Made by a program: the position numbers and the translations under genes
The notes under the pieces: generated by a model
What the model was told of the DNA's origin: nothing
What the model saw: only the letters and a program-made list of their open reading frames with translations
Database searches by the model: none
Assembly: GCA_900543025.1 (NCBI GenBank)
Contig: UQPP01000002.1
Coordinates: 1 to 64,000 of the forward strand
Direction: 5' to 3'
From: an uncultured Collinsella sp.
GTDB lineage: Bacteria > Actinomycetota > Coriobacteriia > Coriobacteriales > Coriobacteriaceae
DNA: 64,000 nt
Part shown: positions 17,756-26,415 of the stretch, one piece after another
How the letters are laid out: every line of letters begins with the position of its first letter
Position numbering within the stretch: position 1 is the first letter of the stretch

Positions 17756-17850
17756 CCGTTTACCGAACAATATCGACCACTCATCCGTATATCCTTGTTG
17801 CTCTTCCAAAAATGTCTTACGTTGTCATTAACGAAATGACAACGTTGTCA
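17756..17850. promoter_or_regulatory. Operators for the 16671 LacI regulator
   Basis: TGACAACGTTGTCA at 17837-17850 is a perfect palindrome, extending to 24 bp (CGAAATGACAACG...). A second, half-conserved site, GTCTTACGTTGTCA, lies at 17814-17827, 23 bp away. ACCGTTTACCG at 17756-17766, preceded by TGATAAATCA, resembles TGATAAATCGACCGTCTACC at 40952-40971 in the aga promoter region. Confidence 0.78.
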
Positions 17851-17956
17851 TTTCGCAATGCCTTCCTTAAGCAGGAAGGTTTCCGGGCAGTCCTGACCAT
17901 CCATCGACGACCAGTTCCATCCACATGCATCGCGCATCAAGTAGCAAAGGAGCTCT

Positions 17957-19735
17957 ATGGACGCCATCGTAAAGATGCTCGAAAAGCATCAGCCGTTCTT
18001 TGAGAAGATCTCGAGGAACATCTACCTCCAGGCTATTAAGGACGGATTCCTTGGGTGCATGCCCATCGTCCTCACCTCTTCGATCTTTCTGCTCATTGCC
18101 ACCCTTCCCGGCGTAGTCGGCATCACGCTGCCCCAGCCGCTCATCGACTGGTGCAACAAGCTGTACAACTTCACCATGGGCGTCATGGGCATCATGGTCG
18201 CCGGCACCACTGCCAAGAACTTTACGGCTTCCATGAACCGTCGCATGCCCGCCGGCAAGGTGCTCAACGACAGCTCCACCATGGTGGCCGCCCAGTGCAG
18301 TATGCTTTTGCTCGCCGTTACGCAGTTCACCACCAAGTTCAACGGCTCCGAGCTTTCGGTCTTCGACTGCACCAGCATGGGCACGCGCGGTCTGTTCTCG
18401 GCCTATATCGCCGCGTTCATCACCGTGTGGGTCTACAAATTCTGCGTCTCGCGCGATCTGACCATTAAGCTGCCCAAGGAGGTCCCGGGCGCCATCGCTC
18501 AGAACTTCCGTGACATCATCCCCTTTGGCGGCGCCGTCATCATCTGCGGCATCATCGATGTCGTCGTGCGCAACCTCATGGGCGTTCCGTTCTCCGAGCT
18601 GCTTATCAAACTGCTCTCCCCGCTCTTTACCGCTGCAGAAACCTATCCTGGCCTCATCCTCATCCAGGCGGCCACCGCGTTCTTCTGGTTCATCGGCGTC
18701 CACGGCCCCTCGATTGTCCAGCCGGGCATCGACCCCATCCGTCTTGCCAACCAGGCCGAGAACCTGCAGGTTCTGCTGGCAGGCGGCCACCCCGCACACT
18801 CCCTCACCTTTAACATGTCGCTCGTGGGTGAGTTCGGCGGCACCGGCGCCACGTTCATCGTGCCGCTTCTGCTGATTCTCTTTATGAAGTCCAAGCAGCT
18901 CAAAGCCGTCGGTAAGGCCTCGATTGTTCCTGTTGCCTTCGCCGTCAACGAACCGCTGCTCTTTGGCGCGCCGATGATCCTTAACCCTTACATGCTCATC
19001 CCCTTTGTTGCCGCCGGCTGCGTCAACGTAAGCGTTGCCAAGTTCTTTATCGACAATGTGGGCATGAACGGCTTCTCCTTCGTGGTGCCTTGGGCCACCC
19101 CTGCCCCCATCGGCATCTTCATCACCACGAACTTCCAGCTTATCGCCCTGGTATGTGTTGCAATCATCATCTTGCTGGACGCCATCATCTACCTGCCGTT
19201 CTTGAAGGCATACGATAAGCTGCTCTGCGACCAGGAGGCCGAGCGCGCCGCCGAGCTGGGTCTCGAGTCCGATGGTGCCGCTGCCATCGCCGCCAACGCC
19301 CCTGCGCCCGCTGTCGAGCAGACCACCGCTTCCGTCGAGACGACCGCTGCCGCCGCCGGCAGCGAGCCTGTCGCCGATCAGCCCGAGCCCGCTGCCGATG
19401 CATCCGCCAAGAAGGATGTCGACGGCCTGAAGGTCCTCGTCCTGTGCGCCGGCGCCGGCACCTCTGCCATGCTTGCCAATGCCATCAAGGAAGGTGCCGC
19501 GCAGACCGGAGAGAACATCGCTTCCTCCGCAGGCGCCTATGGCCAGCACACTGCCATCATGGATCAGTACGATGTCATCGTGCTCGCCCCGCAGGTTCGT
19601 AGCTACTACAACGACATGAAGGCCGACACCGATCGTCTGGGCATTAAGCTGCTCGCTCCCCGCGGCAAGGAATATATCGACCTTACTCGCGACCCCGCTG
19701 GCGCCATCAAGTGGCTCCGCGAGAACCTCGACTAG
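17957..19735 (+). CDS. PTS lactose-family EIIBC permease, module 2
   Basis: A 592-residue EIIC-EIIB fusion paralogous to the module 1 permease. EIIC spans about residues 1-430 (GVHGPSIVQPGID and NEPLLFGAPMILNP in the transport core). After an Ala/Glu/Pro-rich linker, EIIB has the phosphocysteine in VLVLCAGAGTSAM (about residue 495). AAAGGAG precedes ATG 17957. It would take up a beta-galactoside or beta-glucoside; the neighbouring hydrolase is LacG-like, so a galactoside related to lactose is favoured. No EIIA is adjacent. Confidence 0.9.
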   Translation: MDAIVKMLEKHQPFFEKISRNIYLQAIKDGFLGCMPIVLTSSIFLLIATLPGVVGITLPQPLIDWCNKLYNFTMGVMGIMVAGTTAKNFTASMNRRMPAGKVLNDSSTMVAAQCSMLLLAVTQFTTKFNGSELSVFDCTSMGTRGLFSAYIAAFITVWVYKFCVSRDLTIKLPKEVPGAIAQNFRDIIPFGGAVIICGIIDVVVRNLMGVPFSELLIKLLSPLFTAAETYPGLILIQAATAFFWFIGVHGPSIVQPGIDPIRLANQAENLQVLLAGGHPAHSLTFNMSLVGEFGGTGATFIVPLLLILFMKSKQLKAVGKASIVPVAFAVNEPLLFGAPMILNPYMLIPFVAAGCVNVSVAKFFIDNVGMNGFSFVVPWATPAPIGIFITTNFQLIALVCVAIIILLDAIIYLPFLKAYDKLLCDQEAERAAELGLESDGAAAIAANAPAPAVEQTTASVETTAAAAGSEPVADQPEPAADASAKKDVDGLKVLVLCAGAGTSAMLANAIKEGAAQTGENIASSAGAYGQHTAIMDQYDVIVLAPQVRSYYNDMKADTDRLGIKLLAPRGKEYIDLTRDPAGAIKWLRENLD

Positions 19736-19749
19736 TTCCTCCCTCTGTT

Positions 19750-19776
19750 GGTGCCCGGATCCCCAGTTCGGGCACC
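19750..19776 (+). terminator. Intercistronic hairpin, EIIBC to GH1, module 2
   Basis: GGTGCCCG/CGGGCACC stem, 14 bp after the permease stop and without a T-run. It occupies the same place as the hairpin at 14830 in module 1 although the bases differ. Confidence 0.55.
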
Positions 19777-19810
19777 TCTCCCTATTCGTATCCCACAGAA
19801 AGGATGACTC

Positions 19811-21232
19811 ATGACTAACCCCATGCAGTTCCCCGACGGCTTTGTGTTTGGCGGCGCCACCGCCGCTTACCAGGTTGAGGGCGAGACCCGCACGCACGGC
19901 AAGGGCAAAGTGCCCTGGGACGATTTCCTGGCTGCTCAGGGTCGCTTCTCCCCCGACCCCGCAAGCGATTTCTACAACAAGTATCCGGTCGATATCGACT
20001 TGTGCCAGCGCTTTGGCATCAACGGTATTCGCGTCTCCATCGCTTGGAGCCGTATCTTCCCCAGTGGCACCGGCGAGATTAACCCCGAGGGCGTCGCTTT
20101 CTATCACGAGCTTTTCGCCACCTGCAACAAAGCTGGCGTTATCCCCTATGTCACGCTCGATCACTTTGACACGCCCGAGGCCTTCTACCAGGACGGCGGC
20201 GAGGGCTTCCTGACGCGTACGACCATCGATGCCTTTGTCGAGTACGCCAAGTTCTGCTTTGCCGAGTTCACCGAGGTCAAGCACTGGTTTACCTTTAACG
20301 AGATTCCCGCGACCGCCGAGGGCAGCTTTATCGTCGGCAACTGGCCGCACGGCGAGAAGTATCGCCTGGACAAGGCCTTCCAGCTCATGCACAACATGAT
20401 GGTGGCCCACGCCAAGGCCGTCGTCGCCTTCCATGAGGGTGGCTTTGAGGGCGAGATCGGCATTGTCCAGAACCTGGAGCCCAAGTATCCCCTCGACCCC
20501 AACAACGCCGCCGACTGCGAGGCAGCTCGCATGGCCGACGTCATCAACAACCGCTGGGTACTCGACGCCACCTTCCGCGGCCACTATGCCGCCGACACGA
20601 TGGAGGCTGCGACCAAGCTGTCCCATATCGCCGGCGGCGAGCTCGACGTCCGCGACGAGGACATCGCCGCGCTGACCGCCGCGCTCCCCTACAACGATTG
20701 CCTGGGCGTCAACACCTACAAGTGCCAGTTCCTGCGTGCCGCCGAGGGCGAAAATGACATCAACCACAATGGCACCGGTGACAAGGGCTCCTCGCGCTGG
20801 TTCCTCAAGGGCGTGGGCGAGTCATGCGTGCGCGAAGGCGTACCCACCACCGATTGGGACTGGATCATCTATCCCGAGGGCCTCTACGACCTGCTGCTGC
20901 GCATTAAGAACGATTACCCCAACTACAAGAAGATCTACATCACCGAGAACGGCATGGGCTATAAGGACGACTTCGAGGATGGCTTTATCGACGACGCCCC
21001 TCGCATCGACTATATGCGCCAGCATCTCGCATGGATCCTCAAGGCAATCGACGGCGGCGTGAACGTCGACGGTTACTTCGTGTGGTCGCTGCAGGACCAG
21101 TTCTCCTGGACCAACGGCTATAACAAGCGTTACGGCCTGTTCTACATCGACTTTGAGACCCAGAAGCGCTATCCCAAGGCAAGCGCGTACTGGTACAAGA
21201 ACGTCGCGGAGACCGGCCTGCTCATGGCCTAA
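19811..21232 (+). CDS. 6-phospho-beta-galactosidase-like GH1, module 2
   Basis: A 473-residue GH1 enzyme, close paralogue of the protein at 14886. Acid/base Glu in WFTFNEIPATAE, nucleophile Glu in YITENGMGYKD, phosphate loop FSWTNGYNKRYGLFYIDF. These features place it with LacG. The differences between the two copies lie in aglycone-side loops (for example YQDGGEGFLTR here against FEKGDFLNR), so the two modules may handle different phospho-galactosides. GAAAGGA precedes ATG 19811. A strong terminator follows. Confidence 0.9.
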   Translation: MTNPMQFPDGFVFGGATAAYQVEGETRTHGKGKVPWDDFLAAQGRFSPDPASDFYNKYPVDIDLCQRFGINGIRVSIAWSRIFPSGTGEINPEGVAFYHELFATCNKAGVIPYVTLDHFDTPEAFYQDGGEGFLTRTTIDAFVEYAKFCFAEFTEVKHWFTFNEIPATAEGSFIVGNWPHGEKYRLDKAFQLMHNMMVAHAKAVVAFHEGGFEGEIGIVQNLEPKYPLDPNNAADCEAARMADVINNRWVLDATFRGHYAADTMEAATKLSHIAGGELDVRDEDIAALTAALPYNDCLGVNTYKCQFLRAAEGENDINHNGTGDKGSSRWFLKGVGESCVREGVPTTDWDWIIYPEGLYDLLLRIKNDYPNYKKIYITENGMGYKDDFEDGFIDDAPRIDYMRQHLAWILKAIDGGVNVDGYFVWSLQDQFSWTNGYNKRYGLFYIDFETQKRYPKASAYWYKNVAETGLLMA

Positions 21233-21255
21233 CTTTTGCCGCATACCCCCTGTCG

Positions 21256-21300
21256 GCCGCATACGAATCCCTCCATGGGTTCGCATGCGGCTTTTTTGTT
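21256..21300 (+). terminator. Terminator after module 2
   Basis: GCCGCATACGAATCC pairs with GGTTCGCATGCGGC (one mismatch) and is followed by TTTTTTGTTTT. Confidence 0.92.
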
Positions 21301-21321
21301 TTGGTGGGCCCGAGCGGATCA

Positions 21322-21461
21322 TTCGTCTCGATCTGTAACATCTAGTCGAGTATTTCGGCCCTAGCTGTTACAGATTTAGACGAACGGGTGGCCCGGGCCG
21401 AACAATCTCGATCTGTAACATGTAGACCACTTTTGACCGTCTAGATGTTACAGATCAAGAC
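21322..21461. repeat. Two CTGTAACA hairpin repeats, duplicated from the 16.4-kb array
   Basis: Units at 21322-21385 and 21406-21461 are near-identical, including the GGCCCGGGCCGAACAATC spacer, to the first two units at 16432-16571. The offset of about 4.89 kb is nearly the same as between the two EIIBC genes (4.91 kb), showing that the array was duplicated together with the module. Confidence 0.85.
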
Positions 21462-21515
21462 AATAAGATAGTCAAATCCAAACTTTCCAAGCAGTTATGA
21501 AGCATGGTTTCTAGT

Positions 21516-21590
21516 TTTCGGTATCACGAACATACTTTCGGTATCATTTAATGGTATTATGATATCGAAAGTGTGTTCGTGATACCGAAA
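21516..21590. promoter_or_regulatory. Large palindrome in front of fic
   Basis: Two 31-bp arms (21516-21546 and 21560-21590) are inverted copies with 29 of 31 matches around a 13-nt loop. Each arm contains two copies of TTTCGGTATCA, so the site has four half-sites. It ends eight bases before the fic start and overlaps the ribosome-binding region (GAAAGGAG). It could be a double operator or an mRNA hairpin controlling translation. The Fic protein's own C-terminal winged-helix domain is a candidate ligand. Confidence 0.8.
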
Positions 21591-21598
21591 GGAGCCGC

Positions 21599-22831
21599 AT
21601 GCGCCAGTTCGATTACACCACAGTCCCAGCGGAACTCGAAGCAACTCCAATCACCAACCTCCTCCTCTCGATACGCGAGCATAAAGGCCGACAGCTTGCT
21701 CTGAGTCAAGTCAAACCCGAACTTCTATCGTCCCTTATGGAGGAAGCTAAGATCCAAAGCACCCAATCCTCCAACGGACTTGAAGGAATTGTTACCACCC
21801 AAAAAAGACTCAAAGCGATCATGGCGTATTCCGCCAAGCCAAGCTCCCGCGCAGAGGAAGAAATCGCTGGATACCGAGATGTGCTGTCGCTTGTTCACGA
21901 GCAACACGATTCCATTCCCGTAACGCCATCGGTCATTCTGCAGTTGCATCGTGACCTCATGGTACACACAGCAATCTCGTATGGGGGCCATTGGAAAGAT
22001 AGCGATAACGAAATCATCTCCATCGACGATCAAGGCAATCGATTTGTGCGCTTTAGGCCGCCTTCGGCCCTAGCAACCCCCGGACTTATCGAAGAAGCCT
22101 GTCGGTCCCTCAACGACGCCTTATCTCGTCAAGTTTGCGACCCCCTCCTTATATCATTCCGCTTCATCTTCGATTTTGTCAGCATTCATCCCTTCAACGA
22201 TGGCAATGGCAGGATGAGCCGGCTCCTTACAACGCTGCTACTCGAAAAGACTGGATACGACGTTGCGCGTTACATCAGCATCGAACGACTTATTGAAGAC
22301 AACAAGGCGCTCTACTACAACGCCCTCGCTGCAAGCTCCGCTGGATGGAATGAAAATCAAAACACCGAAGCACCCTTTATCCGTTTCATGCTCGGAACAA
22401 CCCTGGCCGCCTACCGACAGCTCGAGCAGCGTACCTTAATTGAATCAAGCACTCGTCCCATGTCGAAGCAAGCGCGCATCGCCGTTCTATTTCAACAGAG
22501 ACCCGGTGTCATTAAGAAATCCGACATCCGATCCAACTGCCCCGATATCAGCGAGGTTACCGTTAAACGAACCCTCGGCCAGCTTGTTAGTTGCAGCGCA
22601 ATCGAAAAAACAGGAGCGGGTCGTTCGACGGGCTACATACTCAAAGACGTCCATGCTCTAGAACTATTCTTGCAAGCCACAATACCCGATGGCGAGGCCG
22701 CAATAACAAAAGAGGCTCCAAAGGATAAGCTCCTTGAACGTGTAAACCACGCCGAGGATGAAAGCAAAGAGGGACTCTATGAAGACTATGATTCATTCTC
22801 AAGGGACATAAAGACGAAATACGGAGTCTAG
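21599..22831 (+). CDS. Fic-domain protein with C-terminal winged helix
   Basis: A 410-residue Fic protein, expected to transfer AMP (or another nucleotide group) to a target hydroxyl. The catalytic motif is HPFNDGNGRMSR (about residues 198-209). The N-terminal self-inhibitory helix shows the (S/T)xxxE(G/N) pattern in SSNGLEGIV (about 58-66), so activity is held in check in cis. Residues about 285-355 look like a winged HTH (KSDIRSNCPDISEVTVKRTL, then GAGRSTGYIL). AAAGGAG precedes ATG. Codon use and base composition are clearly more AT-rich than in the lac genes. No separate antitoxin is visible. Confidence 0.88.
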   Translation: MRQFDYTTVPAELEATPITNLLLSIREHKGRQLALSQVKPELLSSLMEEAKIQSTQSSNGLEGIVTTQKRLKAIMAYSAKPSSRAEEEIAGYRDVLSLVHEQHDSIPVTPSVILQLHRDLMVHTAISYGGHWKDSDNEIISIDDQGNRFVRFRPPSALATPGLIEEACRSLNDALSRQVCDPLLISFRFIFDFVSIHPFNDGNGRMSRLLTTLLLEKTGYDVARYISIERLIEDNKALYYNALAASSAGWNENQNTEAPFIRFMLGTTLAAYRQLEQRTLIESSTRPMSKQARIAVLFQQRPGVIKKSDIRSNCPDISEVTVKRTLGQLVSCSAIEKTGAGRSTGYILKDVHALELFLQATIPDGEAAITKEAPKDKLLERVNHAEDESKEGLYEDYDSFSRDIKTKYGV

Positions 22832-22907
22832 TCATATCTCAGAATAGCCTCATCCTTGTTGCTCAAAGTTATTTGCGCGTCATTGTAAAGCGGTACCCCT
22901 GCGCCGG

Positions 22908-23210
22908 CAGGGGGGGCAGAAGTATCGCCTGCCGATCCTGCTGGAGTCGGCAATCAGATAGCGCGCATCGGCCTTGCTAAAGGCGAGCTGCTGGATACGG
23001 CCCTCGTCCATGTTGGACGTAGATATGTCACCGTCCAAGATGCCGTTGGCACCGATAAACGCCGCGTCGATGCCCAGCGCACGCAGGGTATCCTCGGCCG
23101 TTGGTCCCACAAAAGCGGCGGTGCGGCGACGGTACATGCCGCCCACCAGGCACAGGTCGCAGTCTTCGCGCGCCTCGAGCAGGTTAAACACCGAGAGCGA
23201 ATTGGTCACA
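22908..23210 (-). pseudogene. Fragment of a DeoR/LacR-type regulator gene
   Basis: Positions 22931-23210 match 27525-27804 inside the intact DeoR gene at a constant offset of 4594 bp with no indels. The stretch of about 145 bp from 23050 to 23195 is virtually identical. The fragment encodes only the effector-domain core (from VTNSLSVFNLLEARED to YLIADSSRIGRRY), without an HTH and with a broken C-terminus. The remaining parts of the 22832-23371 gap hold nothing recognisable except a terminator at 23304. Confidence 0.88.
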
Positions 23211-23303
23211 TAGATGGAAGTCAGCTTGTCGGTGACTCGGAGAGCGCCAATGCGATCTCACGTCGGTTGCGCTCATTGTCTCAACTTGATACTCAACGAA
23301 ATA

Positions 23304-23334
23304 CGGCCCCGCAGCTCAATAAGCTGCGGGGCCG
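23304..23334 (-). terminator. Terminator of the third EIIBC gene
   Basis: The perfect hairpin CGGCCCCGCAGC-N7-GCTGCGGGGCCG lies just downstream of the EIIBC stop on the minus strand. The T-run is poor (TATTTCGTT). Confidence 0.75.
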
Positions 23335-23371
23335 TACTATACACCGACGAATCAACGACGGAGTGCATCCA

Positions 23372-25066
23372 CTATTTGGCCAGCTCCTGAACGATCCAGT
23401 CAATTGCACCTTCGGGATCGTTGGTAAGGTCGATATACTCCTTGCCCCTTGTGGTGAGCAGTTTAATTCCAAGGCGATCGGTATCGGCCTTCATAGCGTC
23501 ATAGTACATGCGTGCCTGGGGCGCCAGAACAATCACGTTGTACTGATCCATCGTCTCATAGTGGCTTCCGTACGCACCGGACTGAGAAACCAGATCGATA
23601 CCCTTAGCAGCGGCACCTTCGCGAAGAGCATTTGCCAAGAGAGTCGAAGTGCCGGCACCCTGGCAAAGCACAAGCACGCGGATCTGCTCCGCCTTGTCCT
23701 TTACCGCCTCGAGAGCTTTTGCGACATTTTCCTGTGCGGCAATAGCATCTGCATCCGAGGTTCCTGCAGTCTCCTTTGCAGACTCTTCCAAACAAAGCTG
23801 ATGGTCATACGCCTTGCAGAACGGATAGTAAATCACAAAGTCAACGACCAACAGCACTGCAATCAATACAAGAGAACGTACATCAAGACCTGTGGTGAGG
23901 AATGCACCGATTGGGCCGGGAAGCGCCCACGGCATGGTATACATGGGGGCGTTCATTCCAATGACGTCAATGAAAAACTTACCGATTATAGCGTTGACCA
24001 TAGGAGCCGCTAGGAAGGGCACGAACATATAGGGATTGAGAACAATCGGCATACCGAAGAGAACGGGCTCGTTAACTCCAAAAATCACCGGGATAATCGA
24101 TGCCTTGCCCATGGCTTTAAGCTGCTTGGAACGCATAAACATGATTAGGATAATAGGAACGATGAACGTGCAGCCAGAACCGCCCAGACCGCCGATGAAG
24201 TTTGTAAAGTCCAGCGCGAGAGCAATTGACGGGTGTCCACCTGCTTGGTAAACCGCAAGATTGGTAACGGTATTGTCGTAGAGCGCAGCATTGATCGGAG
24301 TCATGACAACCGAGGCACCGTGAATGCCCATAAATTGGAAAAGTGCGACCGCGCCCTCGATAAGCGCCATGCCAGGATAGGTGTCGACCGCGGAGAACAG
24401 CGGCGAGATAAGAGCGGATACCAAATTGGCGAACGGCACAGCAAGCAGCTTACGGCTCGCGAGATCGATAAAAGCGCACGCAAGGATCGAAAACCCAAAC
24501 GCAAAGATATCGCGAAAACTCTGCGCAATAGAGCCAGGGACCTCTTTGGGGAGCTTGATCGTCACATTATGGCTAATGCACACCTTATAGATATTAACGG
24601 TCAAGAATGCGGATACGAACGCAGCGATAAAACCCTTGGTTCCCATGTAGCCGGTTTCAAAAACAGACGTATCTGCTCCGCCAATCGAGACAACATCGTT
24701 CGTCACCGATAGCAAGAACATGCCGCACATGGCACAAACCATGCACGAGGTGGGGTTGAGAGATTTGCCCGAAGGCATGCGGCGGTTCATCGACTTGGCA
24801 AGTGAGCTCGCCGTGGTGCCGGCCACCATAATGCCAAGAAGTCCCATGGTATATGCATAGATTTTATTAAAGAAATCCAGCACCTCAGACGGAAGCGCGA
24901 TGCCTACATAGGCAGGGAGCGTCGAAAGAAGAAGGAACAGACTCGAGAACAGCACAATTGGCATATTCGAGAGAAAGCCATCCTTAATCGCCACCAGATA
25001 AATGTTCCTTGAGATTTTGTCGAAGAGGGCCTGGTGTTTTTCAAGGAATTTGACGATAGCGTCCAT
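23372..25066 (-). CDS. PTS lactose/cellobiose-family EIIBC permease, third copy
   Basis: A 564-residue EIIC-EIIB fusion, starting MDAIVKFLEKHQALFDKISR. EIIC has GIHGASVVMTPINA and NEPVLFGMPIVLNPYMF. The linker is short, then EIIB with the phosphocysteine in RVLVLCQGAGTSTLL. ATG at 25066 after AAAGGATG is chosen over an upstream GTG. It is more AT-rich than the two module permeases and has neither a hydrolase nor an EIIA beside it. It is divergent from a TIM-barrel-like gene and a GntR regulator, a different arrangement that suggests another substrate. Confidence 0.88.
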   Translation of the reverse strand: MDAIVKFLEKHQALFDKISRNIYLVAIKDGFLSNMPIVLFSSLFLLLSTLPAYVGIALPSEVLDFFNKIYAYTMGLLGIMVAGTTASSLAKSMNRRMPSGKSLNPTSCMVCAMCGMFLLSVTNDVVSIGGADTSVFETGYMGTKGFIAAFVSAFLTVNIYKVCISHNVTIKLPKEVPGSIAQSFRDIFAFGFSILACAFIDLASRKLLAVPFANLVSALISPLFSAVDTYPGMALIEGAVALFQFMGIHGASVVMTPINAALYDNTVTNLAVYQAGGHPSIALALDFTNFIGGLGGSGCTFIVPIILIMFMRSKQLKAMGKASIIPVIFGVNEPVLFGMPIVLNPYMFVPFLAAPMVNAIIGKFFIDVIGMNAPMYTMPWALPGPIGAFLTTGLDVRSLVLIAVLLVVDFVIYYPFCKAYDHQLCLEESAKETAGTSDADAIAAQENVAKALEAVKDKAEQIRVLVLCQGAGTSTLLANALREGAAAKGIDLVSQSGAYGSHYETMDQYNVIVLAPQARMYYDAMKADTDRLGIKLLTTRGKEYIDLTNDPEGAIDWIVQELAK

Positions 25067-25250
25067 AAGACATCCTTTCATGTTTCCCGGGCACACAACG
25101 ATTTATCCGGACTCAACCGTCGTCGTCCCAGTTTGTATCCACGTATGTAAATGAATACGTTCTCGTGCGAAATGTAATATCATTTGCGCGATTTGTCATA
25201 ACCAATTCTTTTTCCGCTTTGTCGATATGTCAAGAATTCAAATACTTATT

Positions 25251-25375
25251 CGGTGAACGGCAGTTGCGTAATTTTAGATTTGTCCAGCTAAAGGCTATTT
25301 TTTCGGAGCAGTACAATAAGTTTGCAACCGTTCACCGATTGGATATAACATATTTAATATATTGTTGTAACAATA
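25251..25375. promoter_or_regulatory. Divergent control region, third EIIBC / 25423 gene
   Basis: CGGTGAACGG (25251-25260) and ACCGTTCACCG (25327-25337) are inverted copies of the motif shared by sugar promoters. TATTGTTGTAACAATA (25360-25375) is a perfect palindrome 47 bp before the 25423 start and is a candidate GntR operator. The rest of 25067-25422 is AT-rich promoter sequence. Confidence 0.6.
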
Positions 25376-25422
25376 TTAGTGACGATGTCACAAGCCTGTC
25401 GTTCTAGTCAAAGGAAGTAACA

Positions 25423-26343
25423 ATGCCCAAACGATTACTGAACATGTCCGCATCCGATTTTGCCGCCACGTCACCCATGGATCTAAAGCAGGCAATTCTG
25501 GCCTCCGAGGGACGTACCATCATGGCGGAAAACGTACCCTCTTCCCAATTTCTCAGCGGCGTTACTAATGCAGAAATCGAACGTGCCGCAGGTGCCGACC
25601 TGCTTCTGTTTAACGCGTTCGATGTGTTCGATCCAGTTATTGCCGGTATTCCAGATGATCTCAATGAAAACCCGGTCACTTGGGTGAAGCGAGCATGCGG
25701 AAGGCCCATTGGCGTCAATCTGGAGCCAGTTGATAACGAGGCAGAGATGTCTGAATCCCGAACGGAAATCCCCATGGGTCGTCGCGTCTCTCCCAAGACC
25801 TTAGAAAAGGCTAACGAACTCGGATTTGATTTTATCTGCCTGACGGGCAACCCTGGAACCGGCGTCTCCAACGATGCAATCGCCCATTCGATTAAACTCT
25901 CCAAAGAGCATTTCAATGGCCTGGTCATAGCCGGAAAAATGCATGGAGCGGGCGTTGCAGAACCTGTCATGACGCTCGAAATTGCGCGCAAGTTTGTTGA
26001 CCTCGGCGTCGATATCCTTCTCGTGCCAGCCCCCTACACCGTCCCTTGCTTCCAAGAAGCAGACCTGCGCGCCATCGTAGACTTTGTACGATCCTACAAC
26101 GTAGGCAAGTCAATTGAAGAGAAGGTTCTCGTCATGGCGGCGAACGGGACGAGTCAAGACTCCTGCGACAGCGAGACCATTAAGAAAATAGGCCTTGCAG
26201 CAAAAGCAGCCGGCGCTGACCTCCAACATATCGGGGACTCCATGAACGGTATCTGCCTGCCCCAGAATATCTTCACGCTCGGACAAGCCCTTCGTGGATA
26301 CAGGCATCAGATCGTCATGCTGAGCCGCTCTGTGATACGTTAA
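25423..26343 (+). CDS. TIM-barrel-like protein of PTS operons (DUF7916-like)
   Basis: A 306-residue protein without an established function. It starts MPKRLLNMSASDF and contains ASEGRTIMAENVPSSQFL, ADLLLFNAFDVFDPVIAG, FICLTGNPGTGVSN, GLVIAGKMHGAG and a C-terminal LQHIGDSMNGICLPQNI. The alternating beta strands with Gly-rich ends suggest a (beta/alpha)8 fold with a phosphate-binding site. I recall relatives encoded beside PTS permeases in gut bacteria, to which the DUF7916 label is given with moderate confidence. It is followed by the GntR regulator, probably in one transcript. It may act on the phosphorylated sugar imported by the divergent EIIBC. Confidence 0.6.
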   Translation: MPKRLLNMSASDFAATSPMDLKQAILASEGRTIMAENVPSSQFLSGVTNAEIERAAGADLLLFNAFDVFDPVIAGIPDDLNENPVTWVKRACGRPIGVNLEPVDNEAEMSESRTEIPMGRRVSPKTLEKANELGFDFICLTGNPGTGVSNDAIAHSIKLSKEHFNGLVIAGKMHGAGVAEPVMTLEIARKFVDLGVDILLVPAPYTVPCFQEADLRAIVDFVRSYNVGKSIEEKVLVMAANGTSQDSCDSETIKKIGLAAKAAGADLQHIGDSMNGICLPQNIFTLGQALRGYRHQIVMLSRSVIR

Positions 26344-26415
26344 GGTTACCTTGCCCACGTTACATCCCGACCGAGGCAACCATCAGGTATAACCAACATG
26401 CAAACTGAGGCTCTA

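Noticed and set aside
17867..20767. 966-codon open frame on the minus strand across module 2
   Set aside because: It is antisense to the well-supported EIIBC and GH1 genes and is low-complexity (Gly/Asp/Val), as expected from codon bias in GC-rich DNA.
14886..21232. Calling the two GH1 enzymes 6-phospho-beta-glucosidases
   Set aside because: The loop SWTNGYNKRYG matches LacG; beta-glucosidase relatives have a different loop without the Trp.
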